A DNA stretch of 64,000 nt from Proales similis (Eukaryota > Rotifera > Eurotatoria > Ploima > Proalidae), in the NCBI GenBank assembly GCA_019059635.1, contig JAGVRJ010000005.1, positions 2,108,001 through 2,172,000 on the forward strand. The letters run 5' to 3'. The notes under the pieces are model-generated. The model was given only the letters and a program-made list of their open reading frames with translations. It did no database searches and was not told where the DNA came from. Position 1 is the first letter of the stretch, and the number at the start of each line of letters is the position of its first letter. This document shows, in pieces, positions 12,843-23,433 of the stretch. The translations under genes and the position numbers were made by a program.

Positions 12843-15657
12843 CTTCTTTAGCCTCACACACACACGAAAGCCGTTTAGGGCGCAAACTGTATTTTGCAGA
12901 AAAAGGGCGGAAGATGCGTTGGAGCGCTGCGGTCAATACAATAATAAAAACGAAGCAGCCGCAGAAGAATGAAAAAAAAAAGAAGAGAAGAAATCAATTA
13001 CTGAGCGAGAGTGGAAACGCACATAAAAGAATGCTGCGGCCGAGCGCGAGTTTGATTGCCAGCCAACTTCAACTACTCAAAGTTTATGGACAATAATAGA
13101 AATAAGAGCTCAATTTGAAGTTAAGTAGATGGCTTGTCTCATTTATTGTGCGTTCCAAATTTCGAGGCAAAATAAAGGAATTATTGTTATTTTAATTTAT
13201 TTGTATTATAGATTGCTGCCGCTGAGCCAATCGTAAAGGCGCAGGCCGCCTCGTCAACCAATCGGATCTTCCCTCGCCCTGAGCGATTTGCGCCAATCGC
13301 AAAATTTTTCTCATCAAACTCCCTCTCGCCCTTTCTCTCTCTCTGTGTCTCTTTAGCCTCCGAGCGTTTCAAGTCTGGTTCCTGTTCGCTTGTTGGCGAA
13401 AAGTCGCAGCGAGAAGCTTGTCTTGGCTTGGACGCCGCCTTTCAAAATTTACTTTATTTCAATCTGGCTCTAGTGGGCAAGCTAACTTGAACAACAACTG
13501 CTCTGGCCTAGAGCTCTTTCGAGCTTTCTCTTATTCTTGGGTTCAGAAATCGACTGCTCTAAGCGACTGAGTTGGTATTGTCGCACAATCATCTAGTCAT
13601 GTAGAAGCACAAAGGAGTGAGATGGATGTGCGCATCAAATTGGCTAGATTGTTGGTAGAAATCAATTTCCCTTAATCAACGGGTCTGCACAGAGACGCAT
13701 ACTTGTCGAGCTTCTTTAATTGTAGCGGAGCCCGGAAGTAGCGGCTGCAGATAAATCGGATGTTTCATTGTTTGAGCTTTGGTTGCATTCAGTGAATAAT
13801 TGACAGAACCGGGCGCGTTCCGCCCACCGTTCAATAGGTGTTCCGTTCGTCGTCTGTCGTTTATCGCCGCGCAATTAATGCGCTTTAAAAACAAACAGCA
13901 ATCTGGTTTGTCGATGACCGGCATCGGCTTACAAATTGCCGTATGAATTTTCGCAGGTGCTAGAAAAAAAACGGTCGAACAGTGCGGAGGCCAAAGCAAG
14001 CGGCGTTGACGTCTAACTCAAGTGTATATTTAGACAGCATTGGATGAACCCAGCCTAAATAAATTGCCTGCTCTCTCTCTAAGTAGGTTTTAGCGACAAA
14101 AATTTAAGGAACTCACACACACACAGGCTTGGCAAATAAAACAAACTGAATTATTTTTCTTTTCTGCCCGCTTCTCAAGTGGGTCCACTCTTGGAATCAT
14201 TAAAACTCAAGTGGAACGACGCACACAGACACACAGACACACACATCCAACTCATATATCGCCTTTCTTGTTAGCGTTGGATAAATAGTTATTAGTCCAA
14301 CATTTCTCTTCGTGCCGCCAAGCACAGTCAGACTCTCCGTTTCTCAATTCTCGCTCGTTTGATATCGGCCTGAGATACGTTAATCGCTTTCTTTCGCCAC
14401 TTGAGGCGAATTCCTTATGCCGCCCGCCCGTTCGTTCTGCTCCAAGCTGACGAGATGAACTCATTTAGCTTTTTTTATTTTCTTATTCAGCAACTTTGCC
14501 CAGGACTCGTCGGGTTGTAAAAATGAAACTTTGTGAAAGTCAATCAATTGATTTACAGCCAACTGTAGCGGCAGAGTGGTAGCACAGCAGTGGCTACAAA
14601 CAACTCAGTGATGTGGGGGCCAGTTTTTATTGAGCAATGTTATAAAACACAGAGTTTGAGTAAATGTCGCTGTTGATCGTTTATCGGCAGTAGCCCAGCG
14701 ATTCGGCTGTGCGAGCAATCTATCGCTCATGCCTCGCCACCCTCAGAGCACAATTGCTTAGAGAGGAAGAGCGCGGCTGCTTGCACAGTGACTGATAAAA
14801 GACGTTGATGAATTCTAGCTGATTGGCACTTGAAATTAATCTAGCCTAAGACCACTAGCACTCGACATCATTTGCATTGCTGTGTATGAAGCGATTGAAA
14901 TTGGCGTGCATTAGACTAGCCGCGCTCGTCGTGGTAATCATTTGTACTGCCAGCACTGATGACGATTAGCAAGGCGTTGAGTGTCCTATGAAACTCGTGC
15001 GCGGCATTGAAGATGAAGGGACGCGTGCTGACGCTAATTAAAATATCTACTATCCATGACATAACCTGATAGACAAATTTGTTGGCCTGTCCACTTGAAC
15101 TGACATGGCTCAAGTGGACAAGAGACACTTGAGGATGTTGGTCTCGGGAGAAAATTGAACTACTTGTAAGATTAATTAAATTGGCGCAGCAAGCAGCAGC
15201 AGTACACCTGCGATGCGTGCGCCCAGCTCCAGCCAGCCAGCCGACAGAGAGTGAGATGTCAGTCAGTACTAGTCCTACTTGATTGAATTCGTTCCAACTC
15301 GGATGAACGAACACTTAAATTAGTTAATTAAACTGCTCGCCAGGCAAGCATTCAATATCCTTCATTACATTTCCATCTCTAAGTATCCCGATCGAGCCCG
15401 TTCGATTAGCATCTCAAGCTCGCCACTGTAGCTATCTAACGCAAGAATCCAATTTAATTCGACGCAACTCTGCTCTTTTGTGCCAATACGCATCGTCTAT
15501 CTCATCCGGCCGCTCAGTCAGTAATGAAGCCATTTTTGAGGCAAGAAGCCGCTTTTGGCCTCTTTTCTCTGGCCTCACTTCAAGTGGCAACGTCTATTTG
15601 GCAAATGGTTTCTGAGTAAACGCTCTTGCTCGTTTTTCGCTTTATTTTATTTTTCCT

Positions 15658-15675
15658 TTCTCTCTCTCTCTCTCT
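15658..15675. repeat. (TC)n microsatellite
   Basis: CTCTCT run; similar tracts at 16289-16300 and 16819-16833. Confidence 0.8.
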
Positions 15676-16560
15676 TTGTCTCTTGTTTTATTTGCCTCTT
15701 TTAAAATTGTCAACCGGTCATTTGGGGGACCAAAGTTACCATTCTTCGTCAGCTTTTGTTAATGTTCGTCAAGAGCCTTTGTGGTCAGAATTCGTAGGGA
15801 AGTTGCCGCTGTCGCTGCCGCCGCCGGCTTAGGATTAGGACCGTGTCAGAGGAGCGTAACGTGCATGGTTTAAAACAGGGCGCTGTTAATTCCATCTCGA
15901 GTGTTCAGTGATTGTTATGTTGTTGGTCTGTTTGGTTTGATTTTGAAGTGCGTCGAAATAATCAACTAAAATAGGAAAGCCTTCTAATTTAATCGAGCGG
16001 ATCGGATCGCCTTTGGCAGAATGTCTATATCAAGCTTAGCACAACCAGCAGCAGCAGTAGTGGCCCAATCGCGTCCTCATCATCGGCCGGCGGTGTCCGT
16101 GCTCTCTCTCTATTTGCTCTATTGTCCGCTTAAATTAATCGATGTCGGATTAAACAGCAGCAGCAGAAGTGTTTTAATGTACTCAAGCTGCTCAGCCTGA
16201 TTATTAAATATCCGAATGTGCGGCTTTATGCTTCGTGTAAAACGCCCCATCCATTTTCTCCACTTTCTCTACATCCCTTTCCTGACTCTCTCTCTCTCTC
16301 GTAGACTTTTTCATTTCATTTTTCAGGTTTTAATTCCTGGTCGTCCATTACGCGCCTGGTACACCACTTCAATCTGATGCACACGTCTAGAGACCTTGTG
16401 CGCCAGTCTCTACCTGGCCTCCACATGAACACTTGATGTCTGGCCAACTCAACAGCAGGGCTAAAACAATGCAATTATTTCAGCGACGCAATGACGCAAT
16501 TAGGTTTAATTCGGCTCTCTGCTTGATGCCAAGGGTTTCTTAACCCCAGAAACCACTAGA

Positions 16561-16578
16561 GTGTGTGTGTGTGTGTGT
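16561..16578. repeat. (GT)n microsatellite
   Basis: GTGTGT run within the inter-homeobox interval. Confidence 0.8.
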
Positions 16579-17724
16579 ATGCGGGCTCCACATCGAGGCC
16601 AATTGGTCAATTCTATTGGCCTCTATCTTCTTTGAACAGCGTGAGTCAGATAAACTGTTCGTCTTAATCGAAAGTAGTCAATTTAGAACGTCAACAGACC
16701 ATGCAAACTCGTGAGCGCGAAAAACCTCGCTCGCAGAGCTAGCTCACAATGTTTATGACATTCGAACAAACGAGGAGGTCTCGTTTTGCCTATTTATAGC
16801 TTTAAATTGCTTTTCATCTCTCTCTCTCTCTCTCTGGGGCTTGCTTTTAAGCAGCGAACTTTGACAAACGAGGAGAGCAGGCAGGCATCGTTTAATTGAC
16901 TCGAGCTCTCAATCGCTTCTTACAAAAATCTTTTTATTTGCTCTCGCCGGTTCGACGAGAGCTCGAGCGTTATTTTGACACAATTTCAGCATTCAAGCCG
17001 GTCGTGCGTTTCGGCTTAAACAAACCCCACGTTGGCTGCGGTTTCTCTCGGGCGCTTAATCGACAGAACGAGAAAAAGAGAGCAAATCAAAACTGGCTAG
17101 CGGTCTAGCTGAGTAAACAGTCCACTCCGGTAGATGCTTATTGAATTAAACCAATTTCGTTTTTATTTTATTATTGTTCTATCTATTTGCCTCTTGAGGG
17201 CTGAATTTTTATGGCCAGGTTTACGAGCTCTTGGCTATTGGTCAGCCCCGTTCAGGCGTTGGACGAATGCAGAGAGAGAGAGACCGAGAGGCGACACATG
17301 GCCTCTCGAGCGCAGAACTTGACACAAACGCCACCACCGTCACTAGCAGTTTGTCATGCAACTCGATTTGTCGATTCGCGATTGGTGCCAAGCATGTTGG
17401 TCGCTGAAGCAGCATATGCGCACAAACATCGCGAAGCCAAAGTTATCTCAAGTGCCTCTTCTAAAAGTTTGGAGGTGTTGCGATTCAACTTCTTTATTTG
17501 GATTCGCTTACGTGCCTCTTTTTCTACCTTTTACCTCCAACACACACACACGGGCAAAGTTAATGAACGCTTGCGTTCCTAATCACTTCCATGTTTATTT
17601 GCACGCGCTTCTCGTTTTCTAGCCAGTTTGTTATTGTTTCGCAAAAAAATTTTAAAACGATTTAGAGCAACAAGCGCTAGAAAAGTTTTAGCCAGCGAAA
17701 TTGGCACGATTTTTATGAGCTTGT

Positions 17725-17845
17725 CGCCGCGGCTCGATTGGACGCGCATTTGCTCAAATTCTATTGGCGCACTTTGTCGCAGTGAGGGGCGGTACTAGAC
17801 GCGTTGAGCCAATGGGGCGTCGTCTGCTAGTAGACGCGCTCTAAC
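17725..17845 (+). promoter_or_regulatory. Promoter-like CCAAT/GC-box patch upstream of NK2.1 gene 2
   Basis: A GC-rich patch contains GATTGGACG, CTATTGGCG and CCAATGG (CCAAT boxes in both orientations), a GGGGCGG GC box and repeated AGACGCG words. It lies about 400-500 bp upstream of the ATG at 18239. Motif-based inference only. Confidence 0.35.
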
Positions 17846-18238
17846 TCTCCTCACCAATCCTACTCTACTCGTTCATTTTGACAAACCCAGCCACGATGCC
17901 TAAAATTGCTCGTCGCTTGCCTCATATTTACATAATTTGCCTCGCCTGCTTCATGCTCGCTTGCCAAACTCTCTTGGCCAGTCAGGCTGAGACGAGGCAA
18001 TATTTGAACAAGTCAGGCCATTATTATCACGACTTGATTTTGTTCTCTTTCGCTTAAATATTTGCCGCCAAAATCGACACACAAGACAATTGATTGGGCT
18101 CATGAGCTGCTCCAGCTTCGCAAGCGGCCTCATGTTTGTTGAGTTCCATATCAAATGTGTAATCAAGACTCGTTAATTTAGAGCTCTGAAAAGAAAAATC
18201 CGCATCCATTTGCTTGTGTTTATCGGGCAGCATCTAAA

Positions 18239-19427
18239 ATGCTTTATACAGAGTGCGAGCGCAACAGCGCTACGAACGCGCTTGGATCTGGACCAGCGAC
18301 CAACCCGGCACATTCGCATCTAAGTCTACTATCCAGTCATCTCAATAATGCTGACTACTTGGCCACGGCCGCAATGGCATTTAGTCCCAAGTACAACAGC
18401 GCGTTCACAGTGACCAACCTGCTGAATCCAGTTCTGGAAGAGTCGTACAAGAAGCAGCAGGCCGCAGCATCCCATTACCACCAAGATGGCTCCAACTTTA
18501 ATCCGCCGCATGGACCAAGTCGACTCAACCAGCATTCGGCCTCGTCGACTAACTCGGGCTCTAATAGCTCGTCAGTGTCGTCGAACACTTCGAGCTCAAG
18601 TATTTCAAAATCGTCGCCCTCGGGCCAAGATATGCCCCAAGTACCGTCTTTAGGCACCTATCATAACACAAGTCCGCCATTTAATCCACTTCACGCTTCG
18701 CCAAGCTGCGGATCGTCCACATCGCCTGGCAGCAGTAGTATACCGCCCTATTTCGCCTATCAGCCGGGTCAATTTCCCAACCCGATTCAGTCGGCTGTAG
18801 GCCACTCTCTTCCTTCATCGACTCCCAATTCATACGCTCTTCAATATGGCCCTGCATACTGCAACACGTCTGCTCAGCCCGAGTCTGACGCGTTCGGCTA
18901 TCCGCAAATCGGCTATCCGGCCAGCGCAGCCGCTTGGTACTCTAATGCCAACGATCCGCGCATTTCAAGTAAGTCCTCAGTCGATTGTCGTCGATTAAAC
19001 GGAAATTTATTTGAAACCAAAAGTGTCGCGTTTCTTGGCCAACAACTCAATGGACTTGAGTGACTATCAAACACACGCGAGTCAAATGATTCCTCCCAAG
19101 TCAGCGTCGTCCTCTTCATCGTCCGGCTCATCTGCATCACACGACATGGGCAAATCGTTTAATCAGAGCTACCCGCTCGCCTCCTATCAATACCATTCGA
19201 AGCGCAAGCGACGCGTTCTGTTCTCTCAGGCTCAAGTCTATGAGCTGGAGAAGCGCTTCAAAGTTCAAAAGTATTTGAGTGCTCAAGAGCGCGAGCATTT
19301 AGCCAACGGTCTCAATCTAACTCCCACACAAGTGAAAATATGGTTTCAGAATCATCGCTACAAGACAAAGAAAGCTTGCAAAGAGAAAGATCGTCCGTAC
19401 GGCGAGATGGGACTGCATCACGACTGA
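18239..19427 (+). CDS. NK2.1-class homeobox transcription factor, gene 2
   Basis: Exons 18239-18968 and 19024-19427 give 377 residues, almost the same length as gene 1. A tinman-like motif [17 protein letters not shown] lies near residue 56. Serine/proline-rich sequence follows, then [13 protein letters not shown] before the intron and [14 protein letters not shown] after it; the ANDPR...SRF segment matches vertebrate Nkx2-1 just upstream of its homeodomain. The homeodomain at about 19198-19380 reads [36 protein letters not shown] and [29 protein letters not shown] and HRYK place it in NK2.1, and it is closer to Nkx2-1 than gene 1 is. The intron before the homeodomain sits in the same phase (1) and makes the same Met codon before SR(L/F) as in gene 1. 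Confidence 0.92.
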
Positions 19428-20131
19428 GACGCAGCAGCCACCGCCGTAGCTCCGAGCATCAGCAAAATTTTCTCCAACTTCTCACCATGAATTTTCTTTT
19501 CCTCTTTATATTGCTCTTGATGAGCGGCGGGTCAAGTCGACTACAGTGACGAACCGACACCACACATTCTCATGTCGGCATCAAACCACAGCAAACGGCA
19601 CCAAATTTAATTCTCTAAATTATTGCCACGAGATCAGGCCCGAGCCAACAAACTGATCTTGCCAGCAGTCCATTCAAATAATTTACTTGGTAAATTGCCG
19701 CAGCTATGAGAGCACAGCTAGAATAAAGTAAATTTCAACTGAGCCGTGCGGAACCAGCAGCCAGACCCATCGTGTACATACATATCTCGCTAGAACAAGT
19801 CTCATCATTCTAAAATATTGAAAAACGCAGTTGGCGATCATAGTTTTCACTCGGCCGATTCAAATCGTTTCTTATTGCTCCAATTGCAATTCATTTCTAT
19901 TTTAACTCTTTTTTTTTTCAATTCGCTTTCTTTCTAATCATTTTTTATTCTCTTCTTTCTCGTTCTTCTCATTTGGATAGGAATAAAAGCAGTAAAGTGC
20001 ACGAGAACTTTTCCTTCTTCTTCTGCCTCTAAAGCGGTCAAATTGAATCGGACAATTAATTTATTCTAAAATTCGACTCATTGGAATGTGAAAAGAGGCG
20101 CGGGACACAGTTGGTAATAACCGGCGGCTCG
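19428..20131. other. 3' regions of NK2.1 gene 2 and RFT1
   Basis: Convergent gene ends. Pyrimidine-rich tracts lie at 19901-19975 and AATAAAG near 19722. No gene seen. Confidence 0.5.
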
Positions 20132-21727
20132 CTAAACAGGCTTGGACTTGCGAAAGAACTTTATCAAGTGGGCGACAAGTCGGGCCTCTCTAAGATAAAT
20201 TGCGATCAGAGTAAAAAGGAAACACGAAGCGCCCAGAAAGAAGTGAAGCCAGCGATTCACGAGCGCCTCGGTCAACTTGGTCAAAACAAGAGACGCGCCC
20301 AGAACTGAGAGGACGGCCACGTTCGGAACAATGCCCAGCAACAGGTTGTATTCTTGCTTGTCGAAAAGCTTTTCATCGTCGCCAAAGCGGTAGCCCTTGA
20401 AAAATCGTCTTATGTGCGAAGAACTGTGATAGATTCTGTAGGCCATGTTGACACAGTTGGCGGCTATGAAACCGTAGACGTGGAACATTTTCGCCAATAC
20501 GAAAGCCATCGCGAGGAAAACGGCCGAAAACTGAACAAGACGCAAGTTGTGCGCTTGGAGCTGCTTCTCTGACATTGTGGCGTTGAAGAACGACTCGGTT
20601 ATTCCGTTAACTGCCAACAGGAGAACGTAGAAGCAATGAAAGCGCAGCATGTTCACGCACATTGAATTTTGACCGAGTCTATCGCCGCCGTAGATTTGCA
20701 AGAGCAGCTGAGAATAAGTCTGGCCGAATACGCAAACTAACAGGCCGATCAGACTGACTCCTTTAAGCAAGAGTTCAAAGTAGGACTTGGCCGACGTGTT
20801 CTTTGCCTTGTACTGCTCGCCTCGTTCAACCGAATTGGTGAAAAATATGTAGGACGCGTCCTCGATCGGACAGAATATGAATCGAGCGATCAACGAGCCC
20901 AGGTTGTTGACTATGTCGTAAATGCCTGATTCGCTGAAGCTCAACAGACTGAACGCCGTTATAAGGTAGCGTTCGCCTTCGGTCAAAAGCTGCTTGAATA
21001 TCGATTGGGTGTAGTAGGCCCTCACGAGTGCGATATACTGCCAGTCGAGCGATTTAAAATCAGGCCTAAAACGGGCCAAGCTGTCAACAAGCCTTTCTCC
21101 ATCAGCTCGTGTCTGTTTGGCCATAAAGTAGTAATTGAGAACGAGCGACGCTGTTGACCCGATTAAACGTGCGTAAGAGTAAGAAAGCGAGCCAAGCGAA
21201 GGAAAGAAGATGGCCATGAGAACAAATGAAAAATTGAACAGAAACAAACTAGACGCGTCGATTAGAACCTTTTGCTTGGCTAGGAATTTCATTTGCGCAG
21301 TGGAATTGGCCGGCTCGGCTGAGAGCTCTATCAAGCAGGCGATAGAAAGCACCACGATTGAGGTGAGATAGTTTGGCACGAGAGTTTCATTGGGTCGAGC
21401 GAAAACAAAGGCCCACAAGATGCTGAAGAATGAGGAGACCAGAAGACCGTTTGGCAGGACTAGCCACAGGCTGTTGACAAACGAGCTCCAACTTGATTTG
21501 GCCTTGTCGAATGGAGGCAGTGCGCGCCGGAACGGCTCACGGGATAGGAAAAGGATTGTGGAGTCGAGAAGCGCAAGGCGAAAGTTACACGCGCCGATGA
21601 GCTCTGTGCTGGCATAACGAAACAGAATGGCGTTCATTAAAAAGCTCAATATTCGAAACGAGATCTGAAGTAGCATATTGTATGAGATTGACTTGAACAA
21701 GAAGTTTTCGAGTTTTTCACCGCTCAT
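20132..21727 (-). CDS. RFT1: RFT1 homologue (dolichol-oligosaccharide ER membrane protein)
   Basis: Multi-pass ER membrane protein required for N-glycosylation, linked to translocation of Man5GlcNAc2-PP-dolichol though a direct flippase role is disputed. One uninterrupted frame from the ATG at 21727 (MSGEKLENFLFKSISYNMLL) gives 531 residues, near the usual 540. Family signatures are LLQISFRILSFLMNAILFRY, FRLALLDSTILFLSREPFRR (the LFLSREAFRR motif), IELSAEPA and GIYDIVNNLGSLIARFIFCP followed by EDASYIFFTNSVERG. More than ten hydrophobic helices are visible. It ends FFRKSKPV. The lack of introns in such a long gene is notable here. An in-frame extension upstream begins only at a TTG, so the ATG is preferred. 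Confidence 0.92.
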   Translation of the reverse strand: MSGEKLENFLFKSISYNMLLQISFRILSFLMNAILFRYASTELIGACNFRLALLDSTILFLSREPFRRALPPFDKAKSSWSSFVNSLWLVLPNGLLVSSFFSILWAFVFARPNETLVPNYLTSIVVLSIACLIELSAEPANSTAQMKFLAKQKVLIDASSLFLFNFSFVLMAIFFPSLGSLSYSYARLIGSTASLVLNYYFMAKQTRADGERLVDSLARFRPDFKSLDWQYIALVRAYYTQSIFKQLLTEGERYLITAFSLLSFSESGIYDIVNNLGSLIARFIFCPIEDASYIFFTNSVERGEQYKAKNTSAKSYFELLLKGVSLIGLLVCVFGQTYSQLLLQIYGGDRLGQNSMCVNMLRFHCFYVLLLAVNGITESFFNATMSEKQLQAHNLRLVQFSAVFLAMAFVLAKMFHVYGFIAANCVNMAYRIYHSSSHIRRFFKGYRFGDDEKLFDKQEYNLLLGIVPNVAVLSVLGASLVLTKLTEALVNRWLHFFLGASCFLFTLIAIYLREARLVAHLIKFFRKSKPV

Positions 21728-21979
21728 TCTCGCTCTCCTCGTCTGGCAGCTTTTCAAAGGCCGGTAGAGATCTTTGTTCTTTTTTTTTTGGAGTTTGAGA
21801 GACAAAAATCAGCGAGCAAAATCAATCGGAGCGCAAAGATGAGCTTTTTAAGGCACATAGGCGAGAGTTGCGACTTTTAAATCAAAAGTGAGTTGAATTT
21901 ATTCATCAAAGTCCAGCTGTAAGAATGAGAATAAAAAGAGCGAAAACGAACGAAGGCGGCAAAGTTGCGAACAACATTC

Positions 21980-22507
21980 TCATCTGGGCAAAAGTTCTTT
22001 GAGTTTTTCGGCTTTTACCTTTTTCAGGTTGGCCTGCGTCCGAGCAGCCAAGAATTCTTTGGCGAACAAGTTAAGCTCTTCGTCTGTGTGAACTTGATTG
22101 ACGCTGACGAAAAACTCGTCCGCTCGCTGGTCTGTGTCTTCCTCTTCGCGCTGGGCGCTCATCTGAAGCGAAGAGTAGAGCGAGCTAAGCGGGGCGCCGC
22201 TTCCACTGCTCATTTGACCTTGAAACGTGTCTCTGGCCGACGTGTATTCCTCTTTGGCTTGCTCGAATTCGGCGATCGCTTGTCGCAGTTCTGACTTGCG
22301 AGCCTCCAGTACTGGTTGCTTTGCCAAATTCGACTCGGCTAGCTGCTTGTTGCCGAGCGCAAGCTGCTCTTTCTCGCGAATCAAGTCTTGATAAATTTCA
22401 AGCGATTTGACGAGCGTGTCGGTGTGCTCTTCATCGTTGAGATACTTGTTCAATTGATCTTTGTCGCATTGGTTCAATATTGGCAGCAGTTGTTCTTCCA
22501 AGCTCAT
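21980..22507 (-). CDS. VPS37: VPS37-family ESCRT-I subunit
   Basis: ESCRT-I component (with TSG101, VPS28 and MVB12/UBAP1) acting in multivesicular-body sorting. An intronless frame of 175 residues starts at the ATG at 22507. It carries a Mod(r) domain: LNKYLNDEEHTDTLVKSLEI near the start, then LALGNKQLAESNLAKQPVLE, which matches the VPS37 pattern LASNRxLAExNLxxxPxLE. The rest is heptad-rich coiled coil, and near the end DEELNLFAKEFLAARTQANL is followed by KKVKAEKLKELL. It corresponds to VPS37A-C; I cannot choose the paralogue. Confidence 0.85.
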   Translation of the reverse strand: MSLEEQLLPILNQCDKDQLNKYLNDEEHTDTLVKSLEIYQDLIREKEQLALGNKQLAESNLAKQPVLEARKSELRQAIAEFEQAKEEYTSARDTFQGQMSSGSGAPLSSLYSSLQMSAQREEEDTDQRADEFFVSVNQVHTDEELNLFAKEFLAARTQANLKKVKAEKLKELLPR

Positions 22508-22959
22508 TTTATCGCTAGACGTTTATTATTCATCGACCAGCACACGTCTTCATGAGCCAGATACTCCGGCGGCTTTGTCGTGCTTGCAAGGATACATATC
22601 TTTAAATTTATGTTTTAGTATGCCAATGCTGTTAAATTGTCTTAATCCGGCCCCAAGTCGATCGACTCTGCCAATCGTTCAACGCGGCTCAACTTGAGAA
22701 TTTTCTTTTTTTTTTCTCTTTCTCAGGCAAATCAAAACACCGCCCGGCCTCAACCTTCGAATTCCATAACTCACGTACAAGTCTCAATCAAGTTAGACCA
22801 AGTTGAGGTATCAGCCGCGTGCTGGACAAGCATTCACAAAATTGGCATCAGATTCGCCCGCCAGTTTGTATTCACAAATTAAATTTTATTTATTTTTTTA
22901 GTTGTTTACCGAGAATAGAGCACAAGTAGTGATGAACAAAACGCAACAAAAAGGAAGGA
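22508..22959. other. Intergenic: VPS37 upstream and CRIPT 3' region
   Basis: T-rich stretches at 22705-22725 and 22880-22900, with AAATTTTATTTATTT near 22881. No gene seen. Confidence 0.4.
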
Positions 22960-23262
22960 TTAGACGGCCGACTGTCGATAATTTTTGGTGTCCAAGATCT
23001 TGACGCCACACATGGAGCAGATGCCCTTTTTGTAAGAGCATCCCTGGCAGTAGTAGGAGCCAGCTTGGTGAATCACTTGTTTACATATTCGACACTTTTC
23101 GAATTTGCTGCTGTACGGAGTGAAACGGTTCTTTTTGGACGACAGCAGTTTGTTCTCGTTTATCTTGCGACCGCCGCCCTCGATTGTGTTGGTCGAGCCC
23201 TCCTTCCACGTCTCGGGCGTTATGACTTTGCTCAATTTCTTCTGGCACTTTTCGCAGACCAT
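22960..23262 (-). CDS. CRIPT: CRIPT homologue (PDZ-binding / spliceosome-associated zinc protein)
   Basis: Small conserved cysteine-rich protein that binds PSD-95 PDZ3 in neurons and is also found in the minor spliceosome. A single frame of 100 residues begins MVCEKCQKKLSKVITPETWK, includes GGGRKINENKLLSSKKNRF, then CRICKQVIHQAGSYYCQGCS and KKGICSMCGVKILDTKNY, ending RQSAV. Four CxxC pairs (CEKC, CRIC, CQGC, CSMC) are intact. The terminal Ser-Ala-Val keeps a class I-like PDZ ligand form (human ends QTSV). The frame is open upstream, but the ATG at 23262 matches the family start exactly. Confidence 0.95.
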   Translation of the reverse strand: MVCEKCQKKLSKVITPETWKEGSTNTIEGGGRKINENKLLSSKKNRFTPYSSKFEKCRICKQVIHQAGSYYCQGCSYKKGICSMCGVKILDTKNYRQSAV

Positions 23263-23433
23263 CGTCGTGCCGCTAGTTGACAGGCACGAAATTGAGAATC
23301 GCAATCTTAACAACAAAATGGTCGATTCAATTTCGGGCCTATTTATGCTCGCAATCTGCCCAGGGCGCTCACTGTGCAAAACAAGTATGACGTTTGTGTT
23401 CGGGGTTGATTTGAATGCAATTATTTATTTAGA

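Larger units (their letters stand above)
14018..17454. promoter_or_regulatory. Homotypic cluster of NK2-type binding sites
   Basis: The heptamer TCAAGTG or its complement CACTTGA occurs at 14018, 14175, 14207, 14398, 14827, 15092, 15110, 15126, 15580, 16430 and 17448. Three copies fall within 41 bp at 15092-15132, and at 15576-15586 two half-sites form CACTTCAAGTG. T(C/T)AAGTG is the established core site of NK2-class homeodomains such as Nkx2-1 and vnd. Chance expectation for this 7-mer on both strands in 3.5 kb is about 0.4. Auto- or cross-regulation of the flanking genes is inferred. Confidence 0.55.
12557..18238. other. Large non-coding interval between two divergent NK2.1 genes
   Basis: About 5.7 kb with no credible protein gene, in a window where other gaps are mostly 0.1-0.9 kb. 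Several open frames of 60-130 codons occur on both strands, but they look compositionally random, overlap one another and match nothing known. Contents are microsatellites (CA near 12826-12842, CT near 15658-15675, 16289-16300 and 16819-16833, GT near 16561-16578), CAG/GCAGCAG runs (15190s, 16045s, 16155s), many homeobox-like TAAT words, and a strong excess of NK2-type TCAAGTG sites. The obvious reading is a shared regulatory domain. Confidence 0.7.

Noticed and set aside
13676-17622. Open frames of 60-130 codons on both strands in the NK2.1 interval
   Set aside because: They overlap, lie over simple repeats, lack family resemblance and show no splice-linked continuation.
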